DNA of 64,000 bases from Hafnia alvei (GCF_964063325.1 NZ_OZ061315.1:3906001-3970000); one strand, 5' to 3'; positions 16,708 through 26,181 are shown, numbered from the stretch's first letter. The notes: a model not told the origin generated them from the sequence alone. Program-made: numbers and translations.

Positions 16708-19062
16708 ATGGCAAATACCCCACAGCAAGGCTTCGTCCTCACCCGTCATTGGCGGGATACACCGGCTGGCGTGTCGGTGGAGCTGTGGCTGGCGACAGAT
16801 AACGGCCCACAGAAAGTCTCTATTGCGCCGCAACAAGTCGTCGCTTTTTTACCCGCAGAGCAGCTACCACAGGCAGAGAAGGTGCTGAAAAACGAGCGCA
16901 ATATTGAGATAAAACCGCTGCCGATGAAGGATTTTCATCAGCGTCCCGTCGTGGGGATTTATTGCCGTAGCTATCGCCAATTAATGAACCTTGAGAAAAC
17001 CCTCAAGGAACAAGGCATGACGCTGTATGAAGCGGATATCCGCCCGCCAGATCGCTATTTGATGGAGCGTTTTATCTGCGCGCCGGTGTGGTTTTCAGGC
17101 CAGCAGGATGCACAAGGCGTTTGGCGCAATACGCAGCTAAAACCGAACCCCAGCTATCGCCCAACGCTTAAGCTGGTATCGTTAGATATTGAAACCACCA
17201 TGCACGGCGAGCTTTATTCCATCGGTCTGCATGGCTGCGGCCAGCGCGTGGTGTATATGTTGGGCCCTGAAAATGGAGAGGCTAGCCAGCTCGATTTCGA
17301 TCTGGTTTACGTGAACAGTCGCCCACTGTTGCTCGAAGCCTTAAATCAGTGGATGGCGCATTACGATCCTGATGCCATCATCGGTTGGAATCTGATCCAG
17401 TTTGATCTGCGCGTGCTACAAAAACACGCCGAGCGTTACGGCGTTCCCTTGCGTTTAGGCCGCGGGGGCGATGCGCTAGAGTGGCGCGAGCATGGCTTTA
17501 AACAAGGACACTTTTTCGCCGCTGCCACCGGACGCCTGATTATCGACGGCATTGAAGCCCTAAAAAGCGCGTTTTGGAATTTCCCCTCTTTCAGCTTAGA
17601 AAATGTGTCTCAAACGCTGTTAGGCGAAGGGAAGGCGATGGACGATCCCTACAGCCGAATGTCTGAAATCGATCGTCGATTCCGCGAAGATAAACCCGCG
17701 CTGGCACACTACAACCTGAAAGACTGCGAACTCGTCACCCGCATATTCGAGCATACCCATCTGATGACATTTTTGCTCGAACGCGCCACGGTCACGGGCT
17801 TAAATGCCGATCGCAACGGCGGTTCAGTTGCCGCGTTCACGCATCTTTATTTACCACGCATGCACCGCGTCGGTTTTGTCGCACCGAATCAAGGCGATTT
17901 ACCCGAAGAGGCCAGCCCCGGTGGCTTCGTGATGGATTCGCGCCCCGGCCTGTATGATTCTGTGCTGGTGCTAGATTATAAAAGCCTGTACCCCTCGATT
18001 ATTCGTACCTTCTTAATTGACCCCGTTGGGCTTATCGAGGGCCTGCGCCAGCCTGACGATGAACACTCCGTCGCCGGTTTTCGCGGCGCACGGTTTGCCC
18101 GCGAGCAGCACTGTTTGCCGGATATCGTGAGCCAAATATGGCAAGGCCGCGAGGCCGCTAAGCGCGAAAAAAACGCCCCGCTCTCTCAGGCGCTCAAAAT
18201 TATTATGAATGCGTTTTACGGCGTATTGGGTTCAAGCGGATGTCGATTCTTCGATCCACGCCTCGCATCATCCATAACGATGCGTGGCCATGAGATTATG
18301 CGCCGCACGCGAGAGTTGATTGAAGCAGAGGGCTATCCGGTGATTTACGGCGATACGGATTCAACTTTTGTGTGGCTCAATTATGCGCACGATGAAAAAC
18401 AGGCTGAAGCTATCGGACAACGCCTGATCGCCCTCATAAACCAATGGTGGAAAGATCACCTGCAAGCCGAATATGGCTTAGACAGCGCGTTAGAATTGGA
18501 ATATGAATGCCACTATCGGCGCTTTTTAATGCCGACCATTCGCGGTGCCGAACTTGGCAGCAAAAAGCGCTATGCGGGTCTGAAAGGCGACGAAATGGTG
18601 TACAAAGGCATGGAAACCGTGCGTAGTGACTGGACGCCGCTGGCGCAGCAATTTCAACAAGAGCTGTATGCGCGCATATTTAAAAACCAGCCTTACCAAG
18701 AATTTATCCGCGATTACACCCAGCGCCTGTTAGCGGGCGAGTTTGACGATCGGTTGGTTTATCGCAAACGGTTAAGACGTAAACTAAGTGAATATCAGCG
18801 TAATGTTCCCCCACACGCGCGAGCGGCGAAAATTGCCGATGACTACAATCGTGAGCTTAATCGTCCATTGCAGTATCAAAACGGCGGTTGGATTAGCTAT
18901 GTGATTACCACCGCAGGCCCTGAGCCATTAGAGCGCCAACGCGCCCCTATTGACTACGATCATTACCTTTCACGTCAGCTACAACCGGTTGCCGACGCTA
19001 TTTTGCCGTTCATGCAGGATGACTTCACCACGCTGGTCGCAGGCCAGCTCGGGTTATTTTAG
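16708..19062 (+). CDS. polB: DNA polymerase II
   Basis: Family B polymerase used in replication restart and damage tolerance, SOS-controlled in E. coli. The 784-residue product has the 3'-5' exonuclease motif SLDIETTMHG (near residue 155) and polymerase motif A DYKSLYPSIIRTF (near 421). Motif B KIIMNAFYGVLGSSG is near 495 and motif C YGDTDS near 547. Length is essentially that of E. coli PolB (783). I did not find a convincing LexA box directly upstream; the palindromic element occupies that side. Start is the ATG at 16708; the Shine-Dalgarno is weak. Confidence 0.97.
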   Translation: MANTPQQGFVLTRHWRDTPAGVSVELWLATDNGPQKVSIAPQQVVAFLPAEQLPQAEKVLKNERNIEIKPLPMKDFHQRPVVGIYCRSYRQLMNLEKTLKEQGMTLYEADIRPPDRYLMERFICAPVWFSGQQDAQGVWRNTQLKPNPSYRPTLKLVSLDIETTMHGELYSIGLHGCGQRVVYMLGPENGEASQLDFDLVYVNSRPLLLEALNQWMAHYDPDAIIGWNLIQFDLRVLQKHAERYGVPLRLGRGGDALEWREHGFKQGHFFAAATGRLIIDGIEALKSAFWNFPSFSLENVSQTLLGEGKAMDDPYSRMSEIDRRFREDKPALAHYNLKDCELVTRIFEHTHLMTFLLERATVTGLNADRNGGSVAAFTHLYLPRMHRVGFVAPNQGDLPEEASPGGFVMDSRPGLYDSVLVLDYKSLYPSIIRTFLIDPVGLIEGLRQPDDEHSVAGFRGARFAREQHCLPDIVSQIWQGREAAKREKNAPLSQALKIIMNAFYGVLGSSGCRFFDPRLASSITMRGHEIMRRTRELIEAEGYPVIYGDTDSTFVWLNYAHDEKQAEAIGQRLIALINQWWKDHLQAEYGLDSALELEYECHYRRFLMPTIRGAELGSKKRYAGLKGDEMVYKGMETVRSDWTPLAQQFQQELYARIFKNQPYQEFIRDYTQRLLAGEFDDRLVYRKRLRRKLSEYQRNVPPHARAAKIADDYNRELNRPLQYQNGGWISYVITTAGPEPLERQRAPIDYDHYLSRQLQPVADAILPFMQDDFTTLVAGQLGLF

Positions 19063-19142
19063 TTAAGACAATTCCATGTTTGGGGGTGACGAAAGCGCCT
19101 TCATCCTTTAACATAGCGCCCTTCCCTCAGTTAAAACATTTA

Positions 19143-19234
19143 CTTCATTGCTTAATTCAAGCAACGAAGCGGCCCGCTATCGCTAATAATGTAGGCCAAG
19201 TGAAAATCACTTACCCACGGCAGCGCCTGCTGCC
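19143..19234 (+). other. hairpin cluster in the polB-rapA gap
   Basis: Three short hairpins follow one another: 19143-19153 with 19159-19169 (one mismatch), 19198-19203 with 19207-19212, and 19219-19224 with 19229-19234. None has a T tract, so they are not ordinary terminators. They would lie in the rapA 5' untranslated region or the polB 3' end. Function unknown. Confidence 0.4.
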
Positions 19235-19291
19235 CATGCAGTAGTTGTTCAATCATCAGTGTTCAATACATAAAAGTTGAGTCGATAATCT

Positions 19292-22198
19292 ATGCCATTT
19301 ACCTTAGGTCAACGCTGGATCAGCGATACGGAAAGCGAATTAGGATTAGGAACCGTTGTGGCGATCGACGCCCGCATGGTGACATTGCTTTTCCCTGCGA
19401 CCGGCGAAAACCGCCTTTACTCACGTAATGACTCCCCAATTACCCGCGTCATGTTTAATCCGGGTGACACTATCACCAGCCACGATGGCTGGCAGCTAAA
19501 GATAGATGAAGTCAAAGAGGAAAATGGTCTGCTGACATATATCGGCACCCGATTGGATACTGAAGAAGCTAACGTTGTGATGCGCGAAGTATTGCTCGAT
19601 AGCAAACTAACCTTCAGCAAACCTCAAGACCGCTTGTTTGCCGGACAAATCGACCGTATGGATCGCTTTGCGCTGCGTTTCCGTGCGCGCAAATATCAAA
19701 GCGAACAGTTCCGCCTTCCGTGGAGCGGCCTGCGTGGCATGCGCGCCAGCCTGATCCCGCATCAGCTGCATATCGCTTATGAAGTGGGTCAGCGCCACGC
19801 GCCTCGCGTTCTGCTCGCCGATGAAGTGGGCTTGGGTAAAACCATTGAAGCCGGGATGATCATCCACCAGCAACTGCTGGCGGGTCGCGCTGAGCGTATC
19901 CTGATTGTGGTTCCAGAAACCTTGCAGCATCAGTGGCTGGTAGAAATGCTGCGTCGCTTCAATCTGCGCTTCTCGCTGTTTGACGATGCTCGCTACGCCG
20001 AAGCCATGCTGGATGCAACCAACCCGTTCGAAACCGAACAGATGGTGATTTGCTCGCTGGACTTTGTGCGCCGCAACCGTCAGCGCTTAGAGCAAATGGC
20101 AGATGCCGCATGGGATCTGTTAGTCGTCGATGAAGCACACCATTTGGCATGGAGCGAAAACGCGCCAAGCCGCGAATACCAAGTGATCGAGCAATTAGCC
20201 GAGCATATCCCCGGCGTGCTGCTGTTAACCGCCACCCCAGAGCAATTAGGCCAAGAGAGCCACTTTGCCCGCCTGCGCCTGCTCGATCCAAACCGTTTCC
20301 ATGACTATCAAGAGTTTGTCAGCGAACAGCAGAAATATCGTCCGGTCGCCGACGCGGTGACGCTGCTGCTCAACGATGGTCATCTGACCAACGAAGAGCT
20401 CAATATGCTGAGCGAAATGATCGCCGAGCAAGATATTGAGCCATTGCTGAAAGCGGCTAACGCTGGCGGCACCGGCAGCGTTGACGCCCGTAATGAGCTG
20501 GTCAAAATGCTGATGGATCGCCACGGCACCAGCCGCGTGCTGTTCCGTAATACCCGTCAGGGCGTGAAAGGCTTCCCGCAGCGCGAACTGCATCAGATCA
20601 CGTTGCCATTGCCTTCGCAGTATCAAACCGCGATTAAAGTGTCCGGTATTATGGGCAGCAAAAAAACGGTTGAAGCGCGCGCCAACGATATGCTGTATCC
20701 AGAGCGTATTTACCAAGAATTTGAAGGCGAAAATGCCACGTGGTGGAACTTCGATCCACGCGTTGAATGGCTGATGAATTTCCTGACCTCACATCGCGAT
20801 GAGAAAGTGCTGGTGATTTGCGCTCAGGCGGCATCGGCAGTCAATTTGGAACAGGTACTGCGCGAGCGCGAAGCAATTCGCGGTGCGGTATTCCACGAAG
20901 GCATGACCATTATTGAACGCGACCGTGCGGCGGCCTATTTTGCTTCGCAGGAAGATGGCGCACAGGTATTGCTGTGTTCCGAAATCGGCTCTGAAGGGCG
21001 TAACTTCCAGTTCGCTCACCATCTGGTGATGTTCGACCTGCCGTTCAACCCTGATCTGCTGGAACAGCGTATTGGCCGTCTGGACCGTATTGGCCAGAAT
21101 CACGACATCAAGATTTTCGTTCCTTGCCTAGAAAACACCGCGCAGTCGGTCTTGGTTCGCTGGTATCACGAAGGTCTGGATGCGTTTGAGCATACCTGCC
21201 CAACCGGACGCACCATCTATGACAGCAGCTATCAAACGCTACTGGGCTATTTGGCTGCACCGTCTCAGTTGGACGGTTTTGATGACTTCATCAAAGAGTG
21301 CCGCACTCAGCACGATACTCTGAAAGTTCAACTGGAACAGGGCCGCGATCGCCTGTTAGAAATGCATTCAAACGGCGGCGAAGCCGCGCAAGAACTGGCT
21401 GAAGCCATTGCCGATCAGGATAACGACGTTGGCTTGGTGAACTTTGCGCTGAATCTGTTTGATATCGTGGGTATCAATCAGGACGATCAGAGCGACAACA
21501 TGATTATCCTGACGCCGTCAGAACATATGCTGGTGCCTGATTTCCCAGGTCTGCCGCAGGATGGCTGCACCGTCACCTTCGACCGTGAACAGGCTCTGTC
21601 ACGCGAAGATGCACAGTTTATTAGCTGGGAACATCCGATTATTCGCAACGGCTTGGATCTGATCTTGTCTGGCGATACCGGTAGCTGCGCAGTTTCTTTG
21701 TTGAAAAACAAGGCATTGCCAGTGGGCACGCTGCTGTTAGAAGCCATTTACGTGGTGGAAGCTCAGGCACCGAAACACCTGCAACTGACCCGTTTCTTGC
21801 CGCCAACGCCGGTACGTATGCTGTTGGACGCGAAAGGCACCAACTTAGCCGCTCAGGTTGAGTTTGAGAGCTTTAACCGTCAGTTGAACTCCATCAACCG
21901 CCACACTTCGAGCAAGCTGGTGAACGCCGTTCAGCCGAACGTCCACGCCATGCTGCAAGCAGGCGAGGCGCTGATTGGCGAGCAAGCGACTGCGCTCATC
22001 AACGAAGCGAAACGTGAAGCCGACGAAAAACTCAGCGCTGAACTGGCGCGCTTGGAATCCTTGAAAGCCGTTAACCCGAACATTCGTGATGACGAGCTGG
22101 AAACGCTGGAATTCAACCGCCGTCAGGTGCTAGAGAACCTGGATCAGGCCGGCTGGCGTTTGGATGCGATTCGCCTCATTGTGGTGTCTCATCAATAA
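19292..22198 (+). CDS. rapA: RNA polymerase-associated SWI/SNF ATPase RapA
   Basis: A Swi2/Snf2 ATPase that binds RNA polymerase and promotes its recycling after transcription. The 968-residue protein starts with tandem Tudor-like beta domains (about residues 1-110). RecA-like lobe 1 follows with Walker A ADEVGLGKTIEAGM (near 177) and the DEAH box VVDEAHHL (near 280). Lobe 2 has the helicase motif QRIGRLDRIGQ (near 593). Length is the same as in E. coli. Its TAA stop overlaps the rluA ATG by 1 nt, so the two are probably translated from one message. Confidence 0.98.
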   Translation: MPFTLGQRWISDTESELGLGTVVAIDARMVTLLFPATGENRLYSRNDSPITRVMFNPGDTITSHDGWQLKIDEVKEENGLLTYIGTRLDTEEANVVMREVLLDSKLTFSKPQDRLFAGQIDRMDRFALRFRARKYQSEQFRLPWSGLRGMRASLIPHQLHIAYEVGQRHAPRVLLADEVGLGKTIEAGMIIHQQLLAGRAERILIVVPETLQHQWLVEMLRRFNLRFSLFDDARYAEAMLDATNPFETEQMVICSLDFVRRNRQRLEQMADAAWDLLVVDEAHHLAWSENAPSREYQVIEQLAEHIPGVLLLTATPEQLGQESHFARLRLLDPNRFHDYQEFVSEQQKYRPVADAVTLLLNDGHLTNEELNMLSEMIAEQDIEPLLKAANAGGTGSVDARNELVKMLMDRHGTSRVLFRNTRQGVKGFPQRELHQITLPLPSQYQTAIKVSGIMGSKKTVEARANDMLYPERIYQEFEGENATWWNFDPRVEWLMNFLTSHRDEKVLVICAQAASAVNLEQVLREREAIRGAVFHEGMTIIERDRAAAYFASQEDGAQVLLCSEIGSEGRNFQFAHHLVMFDLPFNPDLLEQRIGRLDRIGQNHDIKIFVPCLENTAQSVLVRWYHEGLDAFEHTCPTGRTIYDSSYQTLLGYLAAPSQLDGFDDFIKECRTQHDTLKVQLEQGRDRLLEMHSNGGEAAQELAEAIADQDNDVGLVNFALNLFDIVGINQDDQSDNMIILTPSEHMLVPDFPGLPQDGCTVTFDREQALSREDAQFISWEHPIIRNGLDLILSGDTGSCAVSLLKNKALPVGTLLLEAIYVVEAQAPKHLQLTRFLPPTPVRMLLDAKGTNLAAQVEFESFNRQLNSINRHTSSKLVNAVQPNVHAMLQAGEALIGEQATALINEAKREADEKLSAELARLESLKAVNPNIRDDELETLEFNRRQVLENLDQAGWRLDAIRLIVVSHQ

Positions 22199-22935
22199 TG
22201 ACGACTCCCGTGCTCCATAATACCCTAATCAATCCGGTCGCCGGCGGCGTAGATCCTGCGCTGTCGGGGGGAACGCCGCCGCTGGGGGAATACCATCCCC
22301 CACGTGAGCCTTGGCTGCATGTTTTATATCAAGATGAGCATATCATCGTGGTTAATAAGCCAAGCGGGTTGCTGTCTGTTCCGGGGCGTGCTGAAGAGCA
22401 CAGGGACAGCGTGATGACCCGCGTTCAGGCTGATTTCCCCATAGCCGAATCGGTGCATCGGTTAGATATGGCGACCAGCGGCGTTATGGTCGTTGCGCTG
22501 ACGAAAGCCGCCGAGCGCGAGCTTAAGCGCCAGTTCCGCGAACGCGAGCCGAAGAAAAGCTATATTGCCCGCATATGGGGTCATATGGAGCATGATGAAG
22601 GCCTGATCGATTTACCTTTGATCTGCGATTGGCCCAATCGGCCTAAGCAGAAAGTGTGCTTTGAGCACGGAAAATCGGCGCAAACCGGTTATCTGGTCCT
22701 AAGCCGCGATGCCGATGGTTCCACGCGAGTGAAACTGACGCCCATCACTGGTCGATCACACCAGCTGCGTGTACACATGCTGGCGCTAGGCCATCCTATT
22801 CTCGGTGATAAGTTTTACGCACATCCCGAAGCCAAAGCGATGGCTCCACGCCTTCAGCTGCACGCTCAAGAACTGCGTATTACCCATCCTGAGTTTGGCA
22901 CCGCGATGCATTTTAGCTGCGAGCCTGATTTCTAA
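22198..22935 (+). CDS. rluA: dual-specificity pseudouridine synthase RluA
   Basis: Makes pseudouridine at 23S rRNA position 746 and tRNA position 32. The 245-residue protein has the catalytic motif VHRLDMATSG (the Asp near residue 89) and KPSGLLSVPGR near residue 53. ITGRSHQLRVHMLALGHPILGD lies in the C-terminal half. E. coli RluA has 219 residues; this one carries about 25 extra N-terminal residues of low complexity (GGVDPALSGGTPPLGE). The only good start is the ATG overlapping the rapA stop, so the extension is probably real. A 7-bp hairpin (22283-22289 with 22296-22302) lies in the DNA encoding it. Confidence 0.93.
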   Translation: MTTPVLHNTLINPVAGGVDPALSGGTPPLGEYHPPREPWLHVLYQDEHIIVVNKPSGLLSVPGRAEEHRDSVMTRVQADFPIAESVHRLDMATSGVMVVALTKAAERELKRQFREREPKKSYIARIWGHMEHDEGLIDLPLICDWPNRPKQKVCFEHGKSAQTGYLVLSRDADGSTRVKLTPITGRSHQLRVHMLALGHPILGDKFYAHPEAKAMAPRLQLHAQELRITHPEFGTAMHFSCEPDF

Positions 22936-22949
22936 AGCCTTTCCCAATA

Positions 22950-22970
22950 AGGTGGCTCTGTGAGCCACCT
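22950..22970. other. strong short hairpin after rluA
   Basis: A perfect 9-bp stem (22950-22958 with 22962-22970) and 3-nt loop begin 15 nt past the rluA stop. No T tract follows on either strand, so it may stabilise the rapA-rluA message end rather than terminate it. A second weaker stem (TATAACC with GGTTATA) follows. Confidence 0.45.
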
Positions 22971-23100
22971 CCTATAACCATTACCTTCTTAAGGTTATAG
23001 TCCCCTGCGATCGTTTAGTTTTTCTACGGTACATCGTGACCGTAAGTTTTCTATCTAAACCCTAAATCATCGTTCGCCCGGGTCCGGGGAAGGAATAGCC

Positions 23101-24252
23101 ATGTCACTCATCAATGAATTACCCGCCATTTTCGATAGCTTCTCCGACGCACGCCGTCAGGGATTTCTCACCGTTTTAGAACTCAAAGAACAAAACATCC
23201 CGCTGGTGGGCACCTATTGCACCTTTATGCCACAAGAAATTGCCTTAGCCGCCGGCGCGGTGGTGGTTTCACTTTGCTCAACCAGCGATGAAACCATTGA
23301 AGAAGCAGAGAAAGATCTGCCGCGTAATCTCTGCCCGCTGATCAAGAGCAGCTACGGGTTTGGCAAAACGGATAAATGTCCCTATTTCTATTTTTCAGAT
23401 CTGGTTGTGGGAGAAACTACCTGCGACGGAAAGAAAAAAATGTATGAGTACATGGCTGAGTTCAAACCGGTACATGTGATGCAACTGCCGAACAGCGCCA
23501 GCGATGACGCTTCACGTGCGCTATGGCGCGCTGAGATTTTGCGGTTACAGAGCACGCTTGAACAGCAGTTTGGCCGTAAAATTAGCGAGCACGATCTGCG
23601 TGCAGCTATTGCGCTAAAAAACCAAGAACGTGCAGCGCTGTCCTCTTTTTATCGTTTGGGCCAGCTTAATCCTCCCGCACTTTCTGGGGTAGAGATCCTT
23701 AAGGTCGTATACGGCGCCACCTTCAAATTCGATAAAAATGCGCTGATCGACGAACTCAACGCCTTAACAGCAAAAGTGCGGCAGGAATATGAGCAAGGCA
23801 AACGCCTTGAGCCACGACCACGCATTTTGATAACTGGCTGCCCAATCGGCGGCGCGGCAGAAAAAGTGGTTCGCGCCATAGAAGAAAACGGTGGTTGGGT
23901 GGTGGGTTACGAAAACTGCACCGGCGCGAAAGCCACTGAAATGCAGGTTAGCGAAGAAGGCGACGTGTACGACGCATTGACCGACAAATATCTGGCGATT
24001 GGTTGTTCGTGCATTTCCCCCAATACCCAGCGCCTGAATCTGCTTAGCCAGATGATTGACGAGTATCAGGCCGACGGCGTTATCGACGTTATTCTTCAGG
24101 CCTGCCATACCTACGCGGTGGAGTCTCTTGCCATCAAACGGCATGTGCGCCAGCAACATGATATTCCTTACATGGCAATCGAAACGGACTACTCCAACTC
24201 GGATATTGGCCAGCTTAATACTCGCGTGAGTGCGTTTATCGAAATGATGTGA
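23101..24252 (+). CDS. yjiM: 2-hydroxyacyl-CoA dehydratase-like / double-cubane-cluster reductase YjiM
   Basis: A protein of the HgdB/HgdC dehydratase superfamily, matching E. coli YjiM along its length (both 383 residues). Members related to YjiM hold a double-cubane iron-sulfur cluster and receive low-potential electrons from an ATP-driven activase; the substrate is unknown. Cysteines that could bind clusters are GTYCTF (near 40), RNLCPL (near 79), TDKCPYF (near 93), GETTCDG (near 106), ENCTGA, GCSCIS and QACHTY. The gene has GGGGAAGGA upstream and heads a three-gene cluster with yjiL and a DUF3343 gene. E. coli has nothing between rluA and djlA; there yjiML lie elsewhere. Confidence 0.88.
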   Translation: MSLINELPAIFDSFSDARRQGFLTVLELKEQNIPLVGTYCTFMPQEIALAAGAVVVSLCSTSDETIEEAEKDLPRNLCPLIKSSYGFGKTDKCPYFYFSDLVVGETTCDGKKKMYEYMAEFKPVHVMQLPNSASDDASRALWRAEILRLQSTLEQQFGRKISEHDLRAAIALKNQERAALSSFYRLGQLNPPALSGVEILKVVYGATFKFDKNALIDELNALTAKVRQEYEQGKRLEPRPRILITGCPIGGAAEKVVRAIEENGGWVVGYENCTGAKATEMQVSEEGDVYDALTDKYLAIGCSCISPNTQRLNLLSQMIDEYQADGVIDVILQACHTYAVESLAIKRHVRQQHDIPYMAIETDYSNSDIGQLNTRVSAFIEMM

Positions 24253-24262
24253 GGAGCAGCGC

Positions 24263-25051
24263 GTGAGTTTAAGTATTGGCATAGATTCTGGATCTACGGC
24301 CACCAAAGGGATCTTAATGAGCCACGCTAACGGCGGTGAGATCCTGCGCCGTTTTCTCGGGCCCACGTCGTTTCGCCCGCAGGACACGATTGATGAGGCG
24401 TGGTTACAGCTGAGTGCAGATCTAAGTGAACGACCCATACTCACGCTCACCGGCTACGGACGCGCCTTGGTGGACTACGCCGATAAGCAGGTGACAGAGA
24501 TTACCTGCCATGGCGTAGGTGCGCGTTTTTTGTGTCCTAACGCTCATACGGTTATCGACATTGGCGGGCAAGACAGCAAAGTTATCCATCTGGATACGGA
24601 TGGAAGCCTCACTGACTTTCTGATGAACGATAAGTGTGCCGCGGGGACCGGGCGCTTTCTCGAAGTGATATCCCGCACGCTTGGGACTGAGGTCAGTCTG
24701 CTGGATAAACTGGTTACCGGCGTAGCTCCACATCCAATTTCCAGCATGTGTACGGTATTCGCCGAGTCAGAAGTCATCAGCCTGCGTTCTGCCGGTGTGG
24801 CGCCTGAGTCTATTTTATCCGGCATCGTTTATGCTATGGCACGCCGCAGCGCCAACTTTATTGGCCGACTCGGCGTGCGCCCGACGATTTTATTTACCGG
24901 CGGCGTAAGCCATTGTGACGCGTTTCGCCTGCATCTTAGTGAAGCGCTAGACACCGAGGTAAAAACGCACCCTGATGCTCAGTTTGCAGGGGCATTAGGC
25001 GCTGCGCTCCTCGGTAGACGGCAGAAAAAGAGAGGCCTGCATGGAGGATGA
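24263..25051 (+). CDS. yjiL: ATP-dependent dehydratase activase YjiL
   Basis: An ASKHA-fold ATPase of the BadF/BadG/HgdC type that uses ATP to drive one-electron reduction of its partner, here presumably YjiM. The 262-residue product starts with the phosphate-binding loop GIDSGSTATKG (residues 6-16) and has a second nucleotide motif VIDIGGQDSKV (near 98). Cys125 (NDKCAAGTGRFLEV) and Cys163 (SSMCTVFAESE) are the positions that bridge the shared [4Fe-4S] cluster of the homodimer. The start is GTG at 24263 with GAGGA 10 nt upstream. The 3' end overlaps the next gene by 11 nt. Confidence 0.9.
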   Translation: MSLSIGIDSGSTATKGILMSHANGGEILRRFLGPTSFRPQDTIDEAWLQLSADLSERPILTLTGYGRALVDYADKQVTEITCHGVGARFLCPNAHTVIDIGGQDSKVIHLDTDGSLTDFLMNDKCAAGTGRFLEVISRTLGTEVSLLDKLVTGVAPHPISSMCTVFAESEVISLRSAGVAPESILSGIVYAMARRSANFIGRLGVRPTILFTGGVSHCDAFRLHLSEALDTEVKTHPDAQFAGALGAALLGRRQKKRGLHGG

Positions 25052-25289
25052 ATATCTTTTTTTGTTCCACAGCACGCTAGGGGTTGTACGTTTGAAAAAA
25101 CGGCTTCAGGCACAAAACGTGGAATTTAAAGTCGCAGATATTCCACGCCAGCTGAGCAGCGGCTGCGGATTGAGTATTCGGCTATGCTGTCCCGAGCCTG
25201 AACTGTCGCAATGGTGGGTTGACGGTGAAACATCGGCGATTTTTCGCTGCGAGGATGAGACGTATCACGCTGTCTCGCTGAACGCGTAA
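25041..25289 (+). CDS. DUF3343 small protein (putative Se/S carrier-like)
   Basis: An 82-residue protein of the DUF3343 family, described as putative sulfur or selenium carriers. The typical core is seen: FHSTLGVVRLKKRLQ (residues 8-22), where family members begin FPSTHDALK-like, and IPRQLSSGCGLSIRL (near 34-48). Cysteines in SGCG and LCCPEP could carry sulfur. It overlaps yjiL by 11 nt and is thus translationally tied to the YjiM/YjiL pair. A role in sulfur supply to that iron-sulfur system is my inference. Confidence 0.75.
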   Translation: MEDEYLFLFHSTLGVVRLKKRLQAQNVEFKVADIPRQLSSGCGLSIRLCCPEPELSQWWVDGETSAIFRCEDETYHAVSLNA

Positions 25290-25297
25290 ATCGACAT

Positions 25298-25331
25298 AAA
25301 AAAGCCCGCAGTAATCTATTGCGGGCTTTTT
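25298..25331. terminator. bidirectional terminator between the DUF3343 gene and djlA
   Basis: A GCCCGCA/TGCGGGC stem flanked by A and T tracts on both sides (25298-25310 with 25320-25331). It can terminate the yjiML cluster on plus and djlA on minus. Confidence 0.9.
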
Positions 25332-25344
25332 ATCGGCTAAAGGA

Positions 25345-26181
25345 TTACTTGAATCCTTTTTCCTTCTTAATTAAATCGTAAGCGGCCTGAATCTCTTGCG
25401 CTTTCTGTTTGGCCATTTCCATCATTTCCGGCGGCAAACCTTTCGCTACCAGTTTATCTGGATGGTGCTCGCTCATCAGCTTGCGGTACGCTCGTTTGAT
25501 CGTCGTGGCGTCGTCGTTCGGCTTAACACCTAACACTTTGCAAGCATCCGCTAACGTTGGCCCCGTTTGGCGCTGATAGCCGCCACCGTATCCGCCTTGC
25601 TGCTGATACTGTCCTTGTTGCTGGTAGCCACCGCCAAACTGGCGCCCACCCTCCATCATGCTCAGGAACTGATCAAACTGAATGCGAGAGAAGCCAAGCT
25701 CTTCGGCGATCACATACAGCACTGCACGCTCATTCGGATGCAAGGAACCATCGGCAAATGCGGCCTGCAGTTGGATCTCCAAGAACATACGGATGAGATC
25801 GACACGCCCAAAGCAGATGCTGCGCAATTCTCGCAGCTTTTCACGCAGGGGGAAATCAGCCTGCTTACCTTCGCGAAACGCCTGCTGCGCCGCCGTTCTT
25901 GCCGCACCGTGCAGCTGCATTCTTTCCATCAGCGCACTGGCAACGTGAATATCTGCTTCGGTTACACGCCCTTTTGACTTGGTTAAATGCCCCATCACCT
26001 GAAACGTTGTGCTAAAAAATAGAGCCTGTCGCTGCGCTTGGTTAGAAAAGTAGCCACTACTTCTCACCTGACGCGACTTGTCTATCATATGGCCAATAAG
26101 TAGCCCTAACACAACGCCCCAAAAGCCTGTTCCTGACATTAGACCAAGAACTAATCCGATTAATTTACCCCAATACTGCAT
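25345..26181 (-). CDS. djlA: membrane-anchored co-chaperone DjlA
   Basis: A type III membrane DnaJ-like protein that stimulates DnaK and is linked to the Rcs envelope-stress pathway in E. coli. The 278 residues comprise a single N-terminal membrane segment (about residues 6-30) and a TerB-like helical domain (about 55-185). A Gln/Gly-rich linker follows (GGGYQQQGQYQQQGGYGGGY). The C-terminal J domain (about 210-278) has the HPD motif in EHHPDKL. Length is slightly above E. coli DjlA (271). Convergent with the DUF3343 gene and divergent from lptD. Confidence 0.95.
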   Translation of the reverse strand: MQYWGKLIGLVLGLMSGTGFWGVVLGLLIGHMIDKSRQVRSSGYFSNQAQRQALFFSTTFQVMGHLTKSKGRVTEADIHVASALMERMQLHGAARTAAQQAFREGKQADFPLREKLRELRSICFGRVDLIRMFLEIQLQAAFADGSLHPNERAVLYVIAEELGFSRIQFDQFLSMMEGGRQFGGGYQQQGQYQQQGGYGGGYQRQTGPTLADACKVLGVKPNDDATTIKRAYRKLMSEHHPDKLVAKGLPPEMMEMAKQKAQEIQAAYDLIKKEKGFK

